Shown here piece by piece: positions 53,999 through 61,848 of a stretch of 64,000 nucleotides of DNA (position 1 is its first letter; every line of letters starts with the position of its first letter). Made by a program: the position numbers and the translations under genes. The notes under the pieces were generated by a model. That model made no database searches, was not told the DNA's origin, and saw nothing but the letters and a program-made list of their open reading frames with translations. Origin of the DNA: an uncultured Coprococcus sp. (GTDB taxonomy: Bacteria > Bacillota > Clostridia > Lachnospirales > Lachnospiraceae); NCBI GenBank assembly GCA_947626675.1, contig CANQTC010000005.1:1-64000 (forward strand), written 5' to 3'.

Positions 53999-54913
53999 TT
54001 ATTCCACCTCCAATAATAATTGTATGGTTGATTGAACTGCTGATTGCGCATGATATCTATTCTTTATATCAAGTGGAATTTCAAATACCGAACGCCTTAT
54101 TTGATAAGGCGTACCAATTCTTTGCCATTCATTTAATGATCCCGATTCAAAAAATCTGAAACCCCGTTTTGAGATTGTCAATCCCTTTCTGCGAATAGCA
54201 GTCTCAAAATATGTAAAATAATCTCTACCACGTCTGTTACTATTAACATCATTAATCACAAACAGCAATTTATTACTCGCACCCTTTTGGCTTACAATTT
54301 TGTCTACAACTAGCTCAGCCAGTTCATCTATTTGCCGAATTTGCCCTGAATTATAAAGATATGAAATCAGATAGCTTATGACAATAACATTTGTCTCGTG
54401 AATATCTCTTTCCCTAAAAACAGAAAATACATCCTTATAAAAAGGAACCTTAAATCCTATACTATTTTCATTTGTATACTCTTTAATGGCGGTATGTATG
54501 TCAGCCCAATTCTCATTAATATCAATACCGATATAAGAAACCGGGGCATGAATATTATTCTGATGTGCAAAGAATTCGAATCCCATTAAATCAGCACATC
54601 CCCCACACCCTAATGATAAAATATGAAAATACAAATAATCCTTTAAAAAGTCTAGCTTGCTTTGAAATGCACAAAACAATTCTGTAGCATATAGGTAGGA
54701 ATACTGGCAAACATAATGACATAGCATTTTCGGGCAATCATATAATGTCTTTGAATTCTCTGGTGCTCGATCTGGAAAATGAACGTGATACAAGCAATTA
54801 TAACAACTTCCACTGCACTGGCCAGTCGGGTGTGTACATGTCGTATTACCACAGTTATCACCATATGACAAATATTTTTCATTACAATATTGTACTATTG
54901 TTTCGAGAAGCAT
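53999..54913 (-). CDS. Cys-rich protein with SAM-methyltransferase-like domain
   Basis: A 304-residue protein. An N-terminal cysteine cluster (Cys21, 26, 33, 37, 40 and a later CPKMLCHYVC) suggests zinc or iron-sulfur binding. From about residue 95 a Rossmann-like region ILSLGCGGCADLMGFEFF followed by YIGIDIN resembles SAM-binding motifs I and II. AAAGGAG lies 5 bases before the ATG at 54913; a longer frame overlaps the upstream gene. Coupled to DUF1848. Function unknown. Confidence 0.6.
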   Translation of the reverse strand: MLLETIVQYCNEKYLSYGDNCGNTTCTHPTGQCSGSCYNCLYHVHFPDRAPENSKTLYDCPKMLCHYVCQYSYLYATELFCAFQSKLDFLKDYLYFHILSLGCGGCADLMGFEFFAHQNNIHAPVSYIGIDINENWADIHTAIKEYTNENSIGFKVPFYKDVFSVFRERDIHETNVIVISYLISYLYNSGQIRQIDELAELVVDKIVSQKGASNKLLFVINDVNSNRRGRDYFTYFETAIRRKGLTISKRGFRFFESGSLNEWQRIGTPYQIRRSVFEIPLDIKNRYHAQSAVQSTIQLLLEVE

Positions 54914-54938
54914 AAATTCTCCTTTCTCAACATAAGCA

Positions 54939-55340
54939 TTATCTAAAAGAAAAGCGTTGATTTGCTTTTTCAACAAACTCATCGGCTGAATCACGCCACT
55001 GCCCTGAGTAATAACCATGTGGTATCTGCCTTAGCTGCCCATTTTCATCCAGTTCGCACTGTATGGATAGACTTGTTTTTCGTGAGTTTGATGTATAATA
55101 GAACACCAAAAAATCATACTTATCGCTTTTGCAATATTTACCACGATACGTCATCTGAGCAAGTCTGCTTAATTCACTCAAAGACACTCCATGCCATCTT
55201 TGTCTAGACTGTTCTTGCTCATAAATAACATATTCCTCCGGAGTATAACGCTTCGGCGGTTCGTATACAGTCCTCTGCCGTTTCTGTGAAACTGCGGCAT
55301 CAGATATTATTTCTCTAAATATGCGGCTCAAAATACCCAT
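54939..55340 (-). CDS. Hypothetical protein upstream of the Cys-rich gene
   Basis: A 133-residue protein with an amphipathic N-terminus (MGILSRIFREII) and no recognised domain. GGAGGCG precedes the ATG. It lies 25 bp upstream of the Cys-rich gene and 17 bp downstream of the ribbon-helix-helix gene, so the four genes from 55822 to 53057 form one operon. Confidence 0.55.
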   Translation of the reverse strand: MGILSRIFREIISDAAVSQKRQRTVYEPPKRYTPEEYVIYEQEQSRQRWHGVSLSELSRLAQMTYRGKYCKSDKYDFLVFYYTSNSRKTSLSIQCELDENGQLRQIPHGYYSGQWRDSADEFVEKANQRFSFR

Positions 55341-55357
55341 ATACGTATCGCCTCCTA

Positions 55358-55822
55358 CTAATTGCTTTTCTTAATCTCAATATGCTCGGAATCGTATGCC
55401 CCAAGAGGATACTCAGTTATACACCCTGTCACACGAAAGACCCGTCTACAAAATATGCATTCGGCGTCATCACAATCGAACCAGTGCTGTGTTTCAGGTC
55501 CCATCTGGCGCTCGGTAATGCAATCTCCGGTGCTATATTCCTCAAGATCGATGGCATTGGGTGCGCCACAGTATGGGCATTCAATCACACGCTTCATGCT
55601 AACACCGTCAAGTTCCATTGCATCATATTCGCTCTGGCTATTTAACTCATTCAGCCGAACATTGATGTAGTATTCTGACAGAGCATTTCGGAAAATCTGA
55701 GACTTCGGCTTTCCGGTTGCCTTACTGCAATATGCGAGCATCTGGTCTTCCCCATCGTTGAGACGCACCCGATACTGGTTGTCACGTTTATCATTTACAG
55801 TTGGTCTACCTTTTCCAGCCAT
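55358..55822 (-). CDS. Ribbon-helix-helix and zinc-ribbon protein
   Basis: A 154-residue protein. The N-terminus (KRDNQYRVRLNDGEDQML, then KSQIFRNALSEYY) looks like a ribbon-helix-helix DNA-binding domain, and residues about 82-135 have cysteine pairs CPYCGAPN and CIFCRRVF for a zinc ribbon. AGGAG precedes the ATG. First gene of the DUF1848 operon and a possible autoregulator. Confidence 0.6.
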   Translation of the reverse strand: MAGKGRPTVNDKRDNQYRVRLNDGEDQMLAYCSKATGKPKSQIFRNALSEYYINVRLNELNSQSEYDAMELDGVSMKRVIECPYCGAPNAIDLEEYSTGDCITERQMGPETQHWFDCDDAECIFCRRVFRVTGCITEYPLGAYDSEHIEIKKSN

Positions 55823-55962
55823 GTCCTACTCCTTTTTGGATATCCATTTAATCTAACTATTCAAATTATACAGATTTCGACATTACTTGTCAATGATTAA
55901 AAGTATATGCATCCATTTAGTAAGCTGAATATTATCATGCTTGGAAGCCACCGTTATCACTC

Positions 55963-56166
55963 TTGAGAGCCGCCGGAATTTCATCTATTATCAGGCTTGA
56001 GAGCCACCACTATATATTGTACTTACAACAAGAACTTATCATTGAAACACCTATGGATGCTGACCTTACTGCTATCTGTGAACAGATGGGCAGAACCCCT
56101 GCATGGATTGAAGGACTGCTCTTAAGAGCAGACGGATACGAAACATCCTTTTACAAAAAGGACTAA
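55963..56166 (+). CDS. Doubtful small ORF
   Basis: A 67-codon frame on the strand opposite to its neighbours, without a ribosome site at the first ATG. The later part (MDADLTAICEQMGRTPAWIEGLLLRADGYETSFYKKD read in two pieces) looks protein-like, so it may be a fragment of a lost gene. The DNA just before it has repeated GAGAGCC motifs. Confidence 0.25.
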   Translation: MRAAGISSIIRLESHHYILYLQQELIIETPMDADLTAICEQMGRTPAWIEGLLLRADGYETSFYKKD

Positions 56167-56213
56167 CATAAAAGTAACCGTTAGCGTTACCGTCAGAAAT
56201 TTGACAAAAATAA

Positions 56214-56241
56214 CCCCGATGGCTCGTGCTACCATCGGGGG
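56214..56241 (-). terminator. Terminator of sigma-like copy 2
   Basis: CCCCGATGG pairs with CCATCGGGG with a short loop, just after the stop; the same hairpin follows copy 1 at about 39060-39087. Confidence 0.75.
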
Positions 56242-56250
56242 TGTTTTACA

Positions 56251-56799
56251 TTATCTATGGTTGTCAAGTTTCTTAGCAAGTTCTGACATCACATCATCCT
56301 TGCGACCTCTGAGCGTTCTTCTGGAAATTCCCAATTCATCCGCTACAGACTGCTGCGATTCCTTGTTTTCTACCATCTTCACTAAACGCATCTTCTCATC
56401 CGTGAGTTCGTTTAATGCCTCGTGTAAAGCATCCACAACAATCTTATATGCCACAAGTTCTGCGATGTCGTTCTCGTCCTCTAGATCATATCCAGTTTCG
56501 AGGAGAGCCTCGTAAGATGTTTCCAATTTAATCTGCACATCTCTGTCACGCTCATCCTTCCTTGCCCAGTTATTGAAGGTTCTGTTCATGAGATCTGCTT
56601 CTTCTTTTGTGGCTGCACCGAAAATCGCATAATAGCGTTTCTGTCTGTGTGGCAGTGCTATATGAGCAACGGGAACATCATGTTCCTTGTAGTGCTTAAC
56701 AGTAGCCTCGTCACCATCCTCAATCGGCACAAAATAGGGGAAATCATATCTTGCTACTCCATCAACAGTTACATTACATTCATTATTCTTTTTTACCAT
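56251..56799 (-). CDS. Sigma-factor-like protein of integrative elements, copy 2
   Basis: A 182-residue near-duplicate of 39098-39643, differing mainly at the N-terminus and C-terminus; the helix-turn-helix end (SQQSVADELGISRRTLRGRKDD) is conserved. The ATG at 56799 follows AAGAGG. The gene, its downstream hairpin (a CCCCGATGG and CCATCGGGG stem at about 56214-56240, shared with copy 1) and its structured leader have been duplicated as a unit. Confidence 0.7.
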   Translation of the reverse strand: MVKKNNECNVTVDGVARYDFPYFVPIEDGDEATVKHYKEHDVPVAHIALPHRQKRYYAIFGAATKEEADLMNRTFNNWARKDERDRDVQIKLETSYEALLETGYDLEDENDIAELVAYKIVVDALHEALNELTDEKMRLVKMVENKESQQSVADELGISRRTLRGRKDDVMSELAKKLDNHR

Positions 56800-56836
56800 G
56801 ATTGTCCTCTTTTCTGCCTTGCAGCATTCGCACTGA

Positions 56837-57229
56837 GCGAGGACAATCCGTCTGATGGCACGACAACGAGACGAGACACCATAGAATTTTAGAAGTACCC
56901 TTTATCGGTAAATCTAAATTCTATGTATCCTCGCCCAATGTCGGCCGCCATTTGGCTTAAAATATTTTTTTGAACACTGTTAGGTGTTCAGATGAGAAAT
57001 CATCTGTTATGTATATCTCATCTCAACATCCAACTCAGAAAAGACGTCATCTTAAGAAAACAAATCCCAACTCAGCAAAAATTAGGACAACTGATGTTTC
57101 AAAATCATCAACTGAGTGTTCTTATTACTTATTCTCCATTTGGTTTCACATTTTTACGTGAATTATGCATATGCAAATGGAGAATAATATAGGTTAGACC
57201 TTTTTACATTTATGGCTCATATTAGCCAT
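56837..57229 (-). ncRNA. Structured leader RNA, copy B (candidate cis-regulatory RNA)
   Basis: Minus-strand leader of sigma-like copy 2. Helices: junction stem 56928-56934/56837-56843; 10-bp hairpin 56880-56889/56916-56925 with inner TACC/GGTA; 56971-56977/56984-56990; 56990-56996/57017-57023; a G-U-containing helix 57088-57096/57106-57114; a 14-bp helix 57129-57142/57174-57187; and ATGGCT/AGCCAT 57212-57217/57224-57229. Compensatory changes against copy A: G-C at 56884/56921 for A-T at 39722/39760, C-G at 56977/56984 for T-A at 39820/39826, and A-T at 56995/57018 for G-C at 39837/39858. Confidence 0.65.
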
Positions 57230-57408
57230 GTAAGATTCATAATTAGGAATACACATATAAAATCATTAATGTATAAGAAAACTCTTGTTGGGTAAATTGT
57301 GGTTCGCATAATCTTTTCAGCTTTCCAACCTTATAAAAAATAGGAAATTCTGCAATAGCAACAAAATGAGTCTTCATTTTTCTACACTTTACTTTTGCAA
57401 TAAACAAT

Positions 57409-57600
57409 CTCAGCAAAAATTAGGTCAACTAACGTTTCATAAGCATCAACTGAATCTTCTAATTATCTATTCTCCATTTGGTTTCACATTTTTGCGTGAA
57501 TTACGCATATGCAAACGGAGAATAATATAGATTATGCTTTTTACTCTTTATGGCACATTTTAGCCATATAAGTTTCATAATTAGGAACATATACAATCGT
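57409..57600 (-). repeat. Partial third copy of the leader (copy C)
   Basis: A direct repeat of about 190 bp matching 57066-57260 at roughly 80 percent. It keeps the pairing 57425-57434/57444-57453 (with G-U pairs in the minus-strand RNA), the TATTCTCC helix (57468-57480/57512-57524) and the terminal TATGGC hairpin (57549-57554/57563-57568), but lacks the three-way junction and has no gene directly behind it. It is a duplication of the leader 5' domain. The rest of 57230-57730 shows no gene. Confidence 0.65.
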
Positions 57601-57730
57601 AAACTGAATATCATCAAATAGACGGACATCAGCTTTGTGCTATTTTTCCTCTAAAAAACTCTTTTTATTTTATTTTCGCATGAGTTTCCGTTTTTTCCAT
57701 CAAGTCGGAGTTTAAGCTAAAATGCATAAA

Positions 57731-57782
57731 AATAAGGGTTCCCACGACTTTGTTTTTACACAAAATCGTAGAAACCCTTATA
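57731..57782 (-). terminator. Terminator of the IrrE-type gene
   Basis: AAGGGTT and ACGA-TTTGT pair with ACAAA-TCGT and AACCCTT; on the minus strand the stem is followed by TTATTTTTAT. Confidence 0.7.
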
Positions 57783-57874
57783 TATAGCTATATTTATTTA
57801 AAGTTCCACTTTAAAAATTACTTGCTAAATTTACTATTTACTTGTCGGAAGCTGAAGATTCACACGAGCATCAT

Positions 57875-59743
57875 TTATTTTCTGTTGCCACTCATCAACA
57901 GAATCATCTGGATGATTCCATATAAGGAACTTAACAAAAACGTAACGGGGTCATATTTCTTCTCAAATCCTGCTTTTGCTAACAAATCCTCCATAAATAT
58001 AGGATGCATACAAAGAGCCTTGACTATAGCCAAAACATTTGCATACTTCTTTTCTGCACTTCCGTTATTAATATACTTGCTTATAGTCTGTATTGATATA
58101 TGACTTCTGTCACTTAATTCCTCTTCATTCACATCAAGACGCTTCATATGATATTTCAATGTCTTTCCAAAACCACCCGGCAACTCATCCATAATTTCTG
58201 CAATTTTTTCAGATGATTCTACAACCTTTGACAATTCTTCTTTTCTTGTAATCTTGCCTTGGTTCTCCTTATGATTAGGATTGTAATTTGCCTCAATGAA
58301 TGTTTCTGAAGATACATCCCTACACAAAAAACACCTTCTATAGAATGTATCACTATAAGTATCACTTGCACTTATCTTTCTATCGAAAATAAAACAGCAT
58401 TCGTCTACATAGTCTAATTCATAGGCTGTAAGAATCGGCATATCACTTTCATTAAGTTCTATGTATTTCGGAGTGTTCAAACAAACCATGCTGTTAGCAT
58501 ATACAATCTTGCCGTCACAGTATAATTCACGAAGTTCAGGATCCATGAACAGGACATACCATGCATTCTTTTCGTCAATAATGAATGTTTGATTCTTTTC
58601 CAATGTTCCCTTCTTAAATGAGAATGGCGGAAGATATTTTCCATCGCAGTATACATATGTGCCTTGCACGATATCATATCCAAGTTCCATCAATCGGATT
58701 TTAGCTGCCAACAATGCCACTTGAAAAAAATTAGCAAGATGCCCAACAGCCTCTTCCATTATCTCACCAAATTGTCTGCGAGAATTGGCTGTATAAATAT
58801 CCCTTAATGCATCATGATAAACCTTCTTTGTCATCTCTGTTGGCATAAGAATGCGTGGTGCAAGTTGATTAGCCTGCCATTCCATCCACTTCAATGCCGA
58901 AGCATCTTGAGGGATGCCATCATATGCCTCAACTATTTCACAGGAAATATGGTTGCAATCACCTGTTAACAATTTCTGCAATTCAAATGGTCTGCGATGC
59001 CTGTCCCAATGAACACACTCGTGAATGATAGTATTGTTAGCAGTTCCAATATTATACATAAAATATACATTGGGATTTATGAGCATCGTTCCCGGCTTAG
59101 TTACAATTTCTACAATTTTTTCTTCAATAATATTTGTAAATACCTTCACTTTTTCAGAAGCAAAATAAGTCTTACCAAAGATTCCCTCTTCTAAAGGAGC
59201 ATAATACATTTCCATTCCCATTGACTTTACTATTTCATCTGCGGGAATAGCCATCGGCTGCAAAAGTGCCTTGGGATAGTGTCTCTTAAGAAAATCCTCT
59301 GCATGTCTTTCAACATCTTCTTCATACATATAAGGAACAAGGTTCTGGCTTAAACTCTTGTCCTTTTCAAATTTTGCCTGATTGTACTCCTCAGCTTTCG
59401 TAATCTTTACTTGCTGAAGTCCATTTTCGAGTTTTGCTGCAAAGAAAACATTATATATTCTGTCATCTGATAATTCCTCATAACCATATCTGGTTTTACC
59501 CTTTACCGAGATATCTGCATCTACCGATACCCTAATCTCCAAGAATCCATTTTCTTGTTCTTTGAAGGTAATACCGCTAACATGAATATCATATGGTTCC
59601 ACATATGAAACTGAATACACAGTATCATTCTCAAAGGAATCTTTCTGTGCATATACTAAACCTTTAATCTTATTGAAAATTTCATCATAATACATATCTT
59701 CCATATATTCCATATATTCCTTAAAGTTATTATATTTTTTCAT
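57875..59743 (-). CDS. ImmA/IrrE-type metallopeptidase with C-terminal helix-turn-helix
   Basis: A 622-residue protein. A zinc-peptidase motif HECVHWDRH is near residue 240 (HExxH type with an extra His), followed by a Glu-rich helix. The C-terminal region (about 530-590) holds an XRE-like helix-turn-helix (VNEELSDRSHISIQTISKYI). Family members cleave repressors to relieve silencing of mobile or stress genes. AAGGTG precedes the ATG. It is the most downstream gene of the McrB/LlaJI cluster and may control it. The substrate is unknown. Confidence 0.75.
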   Translation of the reverse strand: MKKYNNFKEYMEYMEDMYYDEIFNKIKGLVYAQKDSFENDTVYSVSYVEPYDIHVSGITFKEQENGFLEIRVSVDADISVKGKTRYGYEELSDDRIYNVFFAAKLENGLQQVKITKAEEYNQAKFEKDKSLSQNLVPYMYEEDVERHAEDFLKRHYPKALLQPMAIPADEIVKSMGMEMYYAPLEEGIFGKTYFASEKVKVFTNIIEEKIVEIVTKPGTMLINPNVYFMYNIGTANNTIIHECVHWDRHRRPFELQKLLTGDCNHISCEIVEAYDGIPQDASALKWMEWQANQLAPRILMPTEMTKKVYHDALRDIYTANSRRQFGEIMEEAVGHLANFFQVALLAAKIRLMELGYDIVQGTYVYCDGKYLPPFSFKKGTLEKNQTFIIDEKNAWYVLFMDPELRELYCDGKIVYANSMVCLNTPKYIELNESDMPILTAYELDYVDECCFIFDRKISASDTYSDTFYRRCFLCRDVSSETFIEANYNPNHKENQGKITRKEELSKVVESSEKIAEIMDELPGGFGKTLKYHMKRLDVNEEELSDRSHISIQTISKYINNGSAEKKYANVLAIVKALCMHPIFMEDLLAKAGFEKKYDPVTFLLSSLYGIIQMILLMSGNRK

Positions 59744-59831
59744 GCCGCTTCACCTTCTTTCTTTTATACAACAAGTAAAATACAAAGAATAAAACATAAT
59801 ATATAATATCAAAAACAGCCTTTTCATTCCT

Positions 59832-60347
59832 CTAGTATTTTATCGAATTCACCTTGTTGTGTATTCCATTAAAATCAATATAATTCTTAACATTGTTGTA
59901 TGTGTCCCTGTATAAACAGAACGGTTTTTTAAACCCTTGTTCAATTGAATCAAGATACTCATCTATCTCCACAACAATTTCAGCATTTGTCATATTACCA
60001 ATCGGAAAATGCATATCATTAGTCATCATATCTTGGATATAATGCTTCACTTTCCCAACGGCACGAATTCTGGTATCCAATGTTTTTTGAACATTAAGAG
60101 ACACATCCCTTCGACTGATTGCAATTTCTACAAAACCGACTATCTGATTATATTCCCACACATTCTGTGGATATCGCATATTCATTATATTATTAACAAC
60201 TTCCTCAGTTTCCTCTTCAGAATGTCCCATTTGTTGCGAACGTTCATACCATTCGTTCTTCCATTTATCCCACCTTCGTTTGAATTCTTTTTTAGGCATT
60301 GAATATATTGGAATTGCATATATTATTTTTTCGTCTGGAAAATGCAT
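59832..60347 (-). CDS. Hypothetical protein of the McrBC-like cluster
   Basis: A 171-residue, charged, mostly helical protein with no recognised family. AAGAAGG precedes the ATG. It lies 25 bp downstream of the LlaJI/McrC-like gene, close enough for one operon, and may be an accessory subunit. Confidence 0.5.
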   Translation of the reverse strand: MHFPDEKIIYAIPIYSMPKKEFKRRWDKWKNEWYERSQQMGHSEEETEEVVNNIMNMRYPQNVWEYNQIVGFVEIAISRRDVSLNVQKTLDTRIRAVGKVKHYIQDMMTNDMHFPIGNMTNAEIVVEIDEYLDSIEQGFKKPFCLYRDTYNNVKNYIDFNGIHNKVNSIKY

Positions 60348-60372
60348 AAATCATACCTTCTTCCAAAAATCA

Positions 60373-61848
60373 TTATAACTCCAACAAAGAAATATCAATC
60401 TTTCCCTTCGCCAAATATCGTTCATATAGCATACTTGCCGGGATAAGACGGATTTGAATATTCTCTAATCCGAATGCCTCCAACATAGGCATCCTCGCAG
60501 TACCTTTTTTTATAATCTCATCCTTTTCTGTAGGCATCAAAAAGCAGTTCTTTACCTCAGAAATATTATGTGCCTTGATGAAGTCTTTATAGGCCAACTG
60601 ATACAGGTATTGTTTTGTAACATCTCCAACACCCGGATTACCACGAAGAGACTTTCCTTTTTCAAGCTGAATATTATAATACTTCGCATCAAAAATTAGG
60701 AAATGGTCTGAACCATTTATGTGTGGAATGCTAATCAAATCTGGGATAAGCGTATCAGAAGCATCCACTTCGTCCATATCAATGCCTTTCCACTTCGGCT
60801 TTTCAATAATATTGATGAGAGTCTCAGAACTTCTATCCTTAAACTCGCTTGCCAAATGCACTGACATTTTCAACTGGCTAAGTGTTGTATTCAGCTTATT
60901 ATCGAATACCGCTGCACACACCTTTTCCCATACCACATGGTAAGCTGTTGTACCAAACATACTGATACCATCATTTTCCTCAAGCATTCTTCTGTCTTGC
61001 GAAATATAGGCATAAAGAGTCTTTAATAAAATCTGTCTTCTTGTATTAAATTGGACATTCAATTCCTTATAAATACGCTCAAGAATATAATCTCTATCTC
61101 CAAAATCCTGCAAACTCTCATCTGAGAGTTCCAAGACATCCATATCGAATAATGTATCCAACTGTGCCTCATGCAATTGATGGGAACATTCTGTCAAAAC
61201 ACACTCATGCAGTCTTTTGAAATAATCCATATCATCATCCACAGTCTTTCCCGTGTACAATTCCATATAATATGGACGATTATCTTCAATTAATGCAAAA
61301 CTCTCATCTATGGTCTTACCCCACAGAATCTCGCCCTCCCCATTCACTTCTACAATATCTTCACTGTTAGTGTAAATTCCGTACTCATAATAGTCATTCA
61401 GCAAAAATAGAATAACTGCCAAAATATTAAAGCTTCGATTTTCACCATTGCCATTGAACATATTTATTATCTGTTCTTCAAAACGACTGTACCTTTCCAA
61501 AACCTTTACCACCTGTTTCATTTCATCAAGTGGAGCTCCCCTTTTAGATAAAAGATATTTTGGAAACACCTTTATAACACGACTGCCACAAGTGATAATT
61601 CCCACATAAGTAAATACATAAAGACAATCACCGCTCTCGGCTGTTTCCTCTGTAATTTCTATATCTTCATCCATCAAGTCAGACATCTCCAACTGGTCCG
61701 TACTATTCTTTACACTTTTCAATACTCCGTAGGCTTTCAAATTCTTTATGAACTTTTCCACGCCAGATTCATCAAAGGAGAATATGCTTTTTAAATCATT
61801 CTTGGTATATCTTTTCTGTTCTCTAACATAACTTGATACAATCTTCAT
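60373..61848 (-). CDS. LlaJI/McrC-like restriction nuclease subunit
   Basis: A 491-residue protein with the LlaJI-type nuclease core toward the C-terminus: LIPDLISI, LIFDAKYYN and DVTKQYLYQLAYKDF (about 380-435), giving the Asp, Asp-x-Lys set of PD-(D/E)XK enzymes. N-terminal half probably contacts the AAA+ partner. Its ATG overlaps the stop of the McrB-like gene (TAATG). Together they form a modification-dependent or site-specific restriction system of McrBC/LlaJI type. Confidence 0.8.
   Translation of the reverse strand: MKIVSSYVREQKRYTKNDLKSIFSFDESGVEKFIKNLKAYGVLKSVKNSTDQLEMSDLMDEDIEITEETAESGDCLYVFTYVGIITCGSRVIKVFPKYLLSKRGAPLDEMKQVVKVLERYSRFEEQIINMFNGNGENRSFNILAVILFLLNDYYEYGIYTNSEDIVEVNGEGEILWGKTIDESFALIEDNRPYYMELYTGKTVDDDMDYFKRLHECVLTECSHQLHEAQLDTLFDMDVLELSDESLQDFGDRDYILERIYKELNVQFNTRRQILLKTLYAYISQDRRMLEENDGISMFGTTAYHVVWEKVCAAVFDNKLNTTLSQLKMSVHLASEFKDRSSETLINIIEKPKWKGIDMDEVDASDTLIPDLISIPHINGSDHFLIFDAKYYNIQLEKGKSLRGNPGVGDVTKQYLYQLAYKDFIKAHNISEVKNCFLMPTEKDEIIKKGTARMPMLEAFGLENIQIRLIPASMLYERYLAKGKIDISLLEL

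Noticed and set aside
55920-56000. GAGAGCC repeats as a possible CRISPR array
   Set aside because: Only about three short imperfect repeats with irregular spacing and no cas genes.
57060-57260. Integrase attachment site or transposon end
   Set aside because: The repeat at 57409 is leader-like, with conserved helices shared with the distant copy at 39.9 kb, and no recombinase gene lies beside it.
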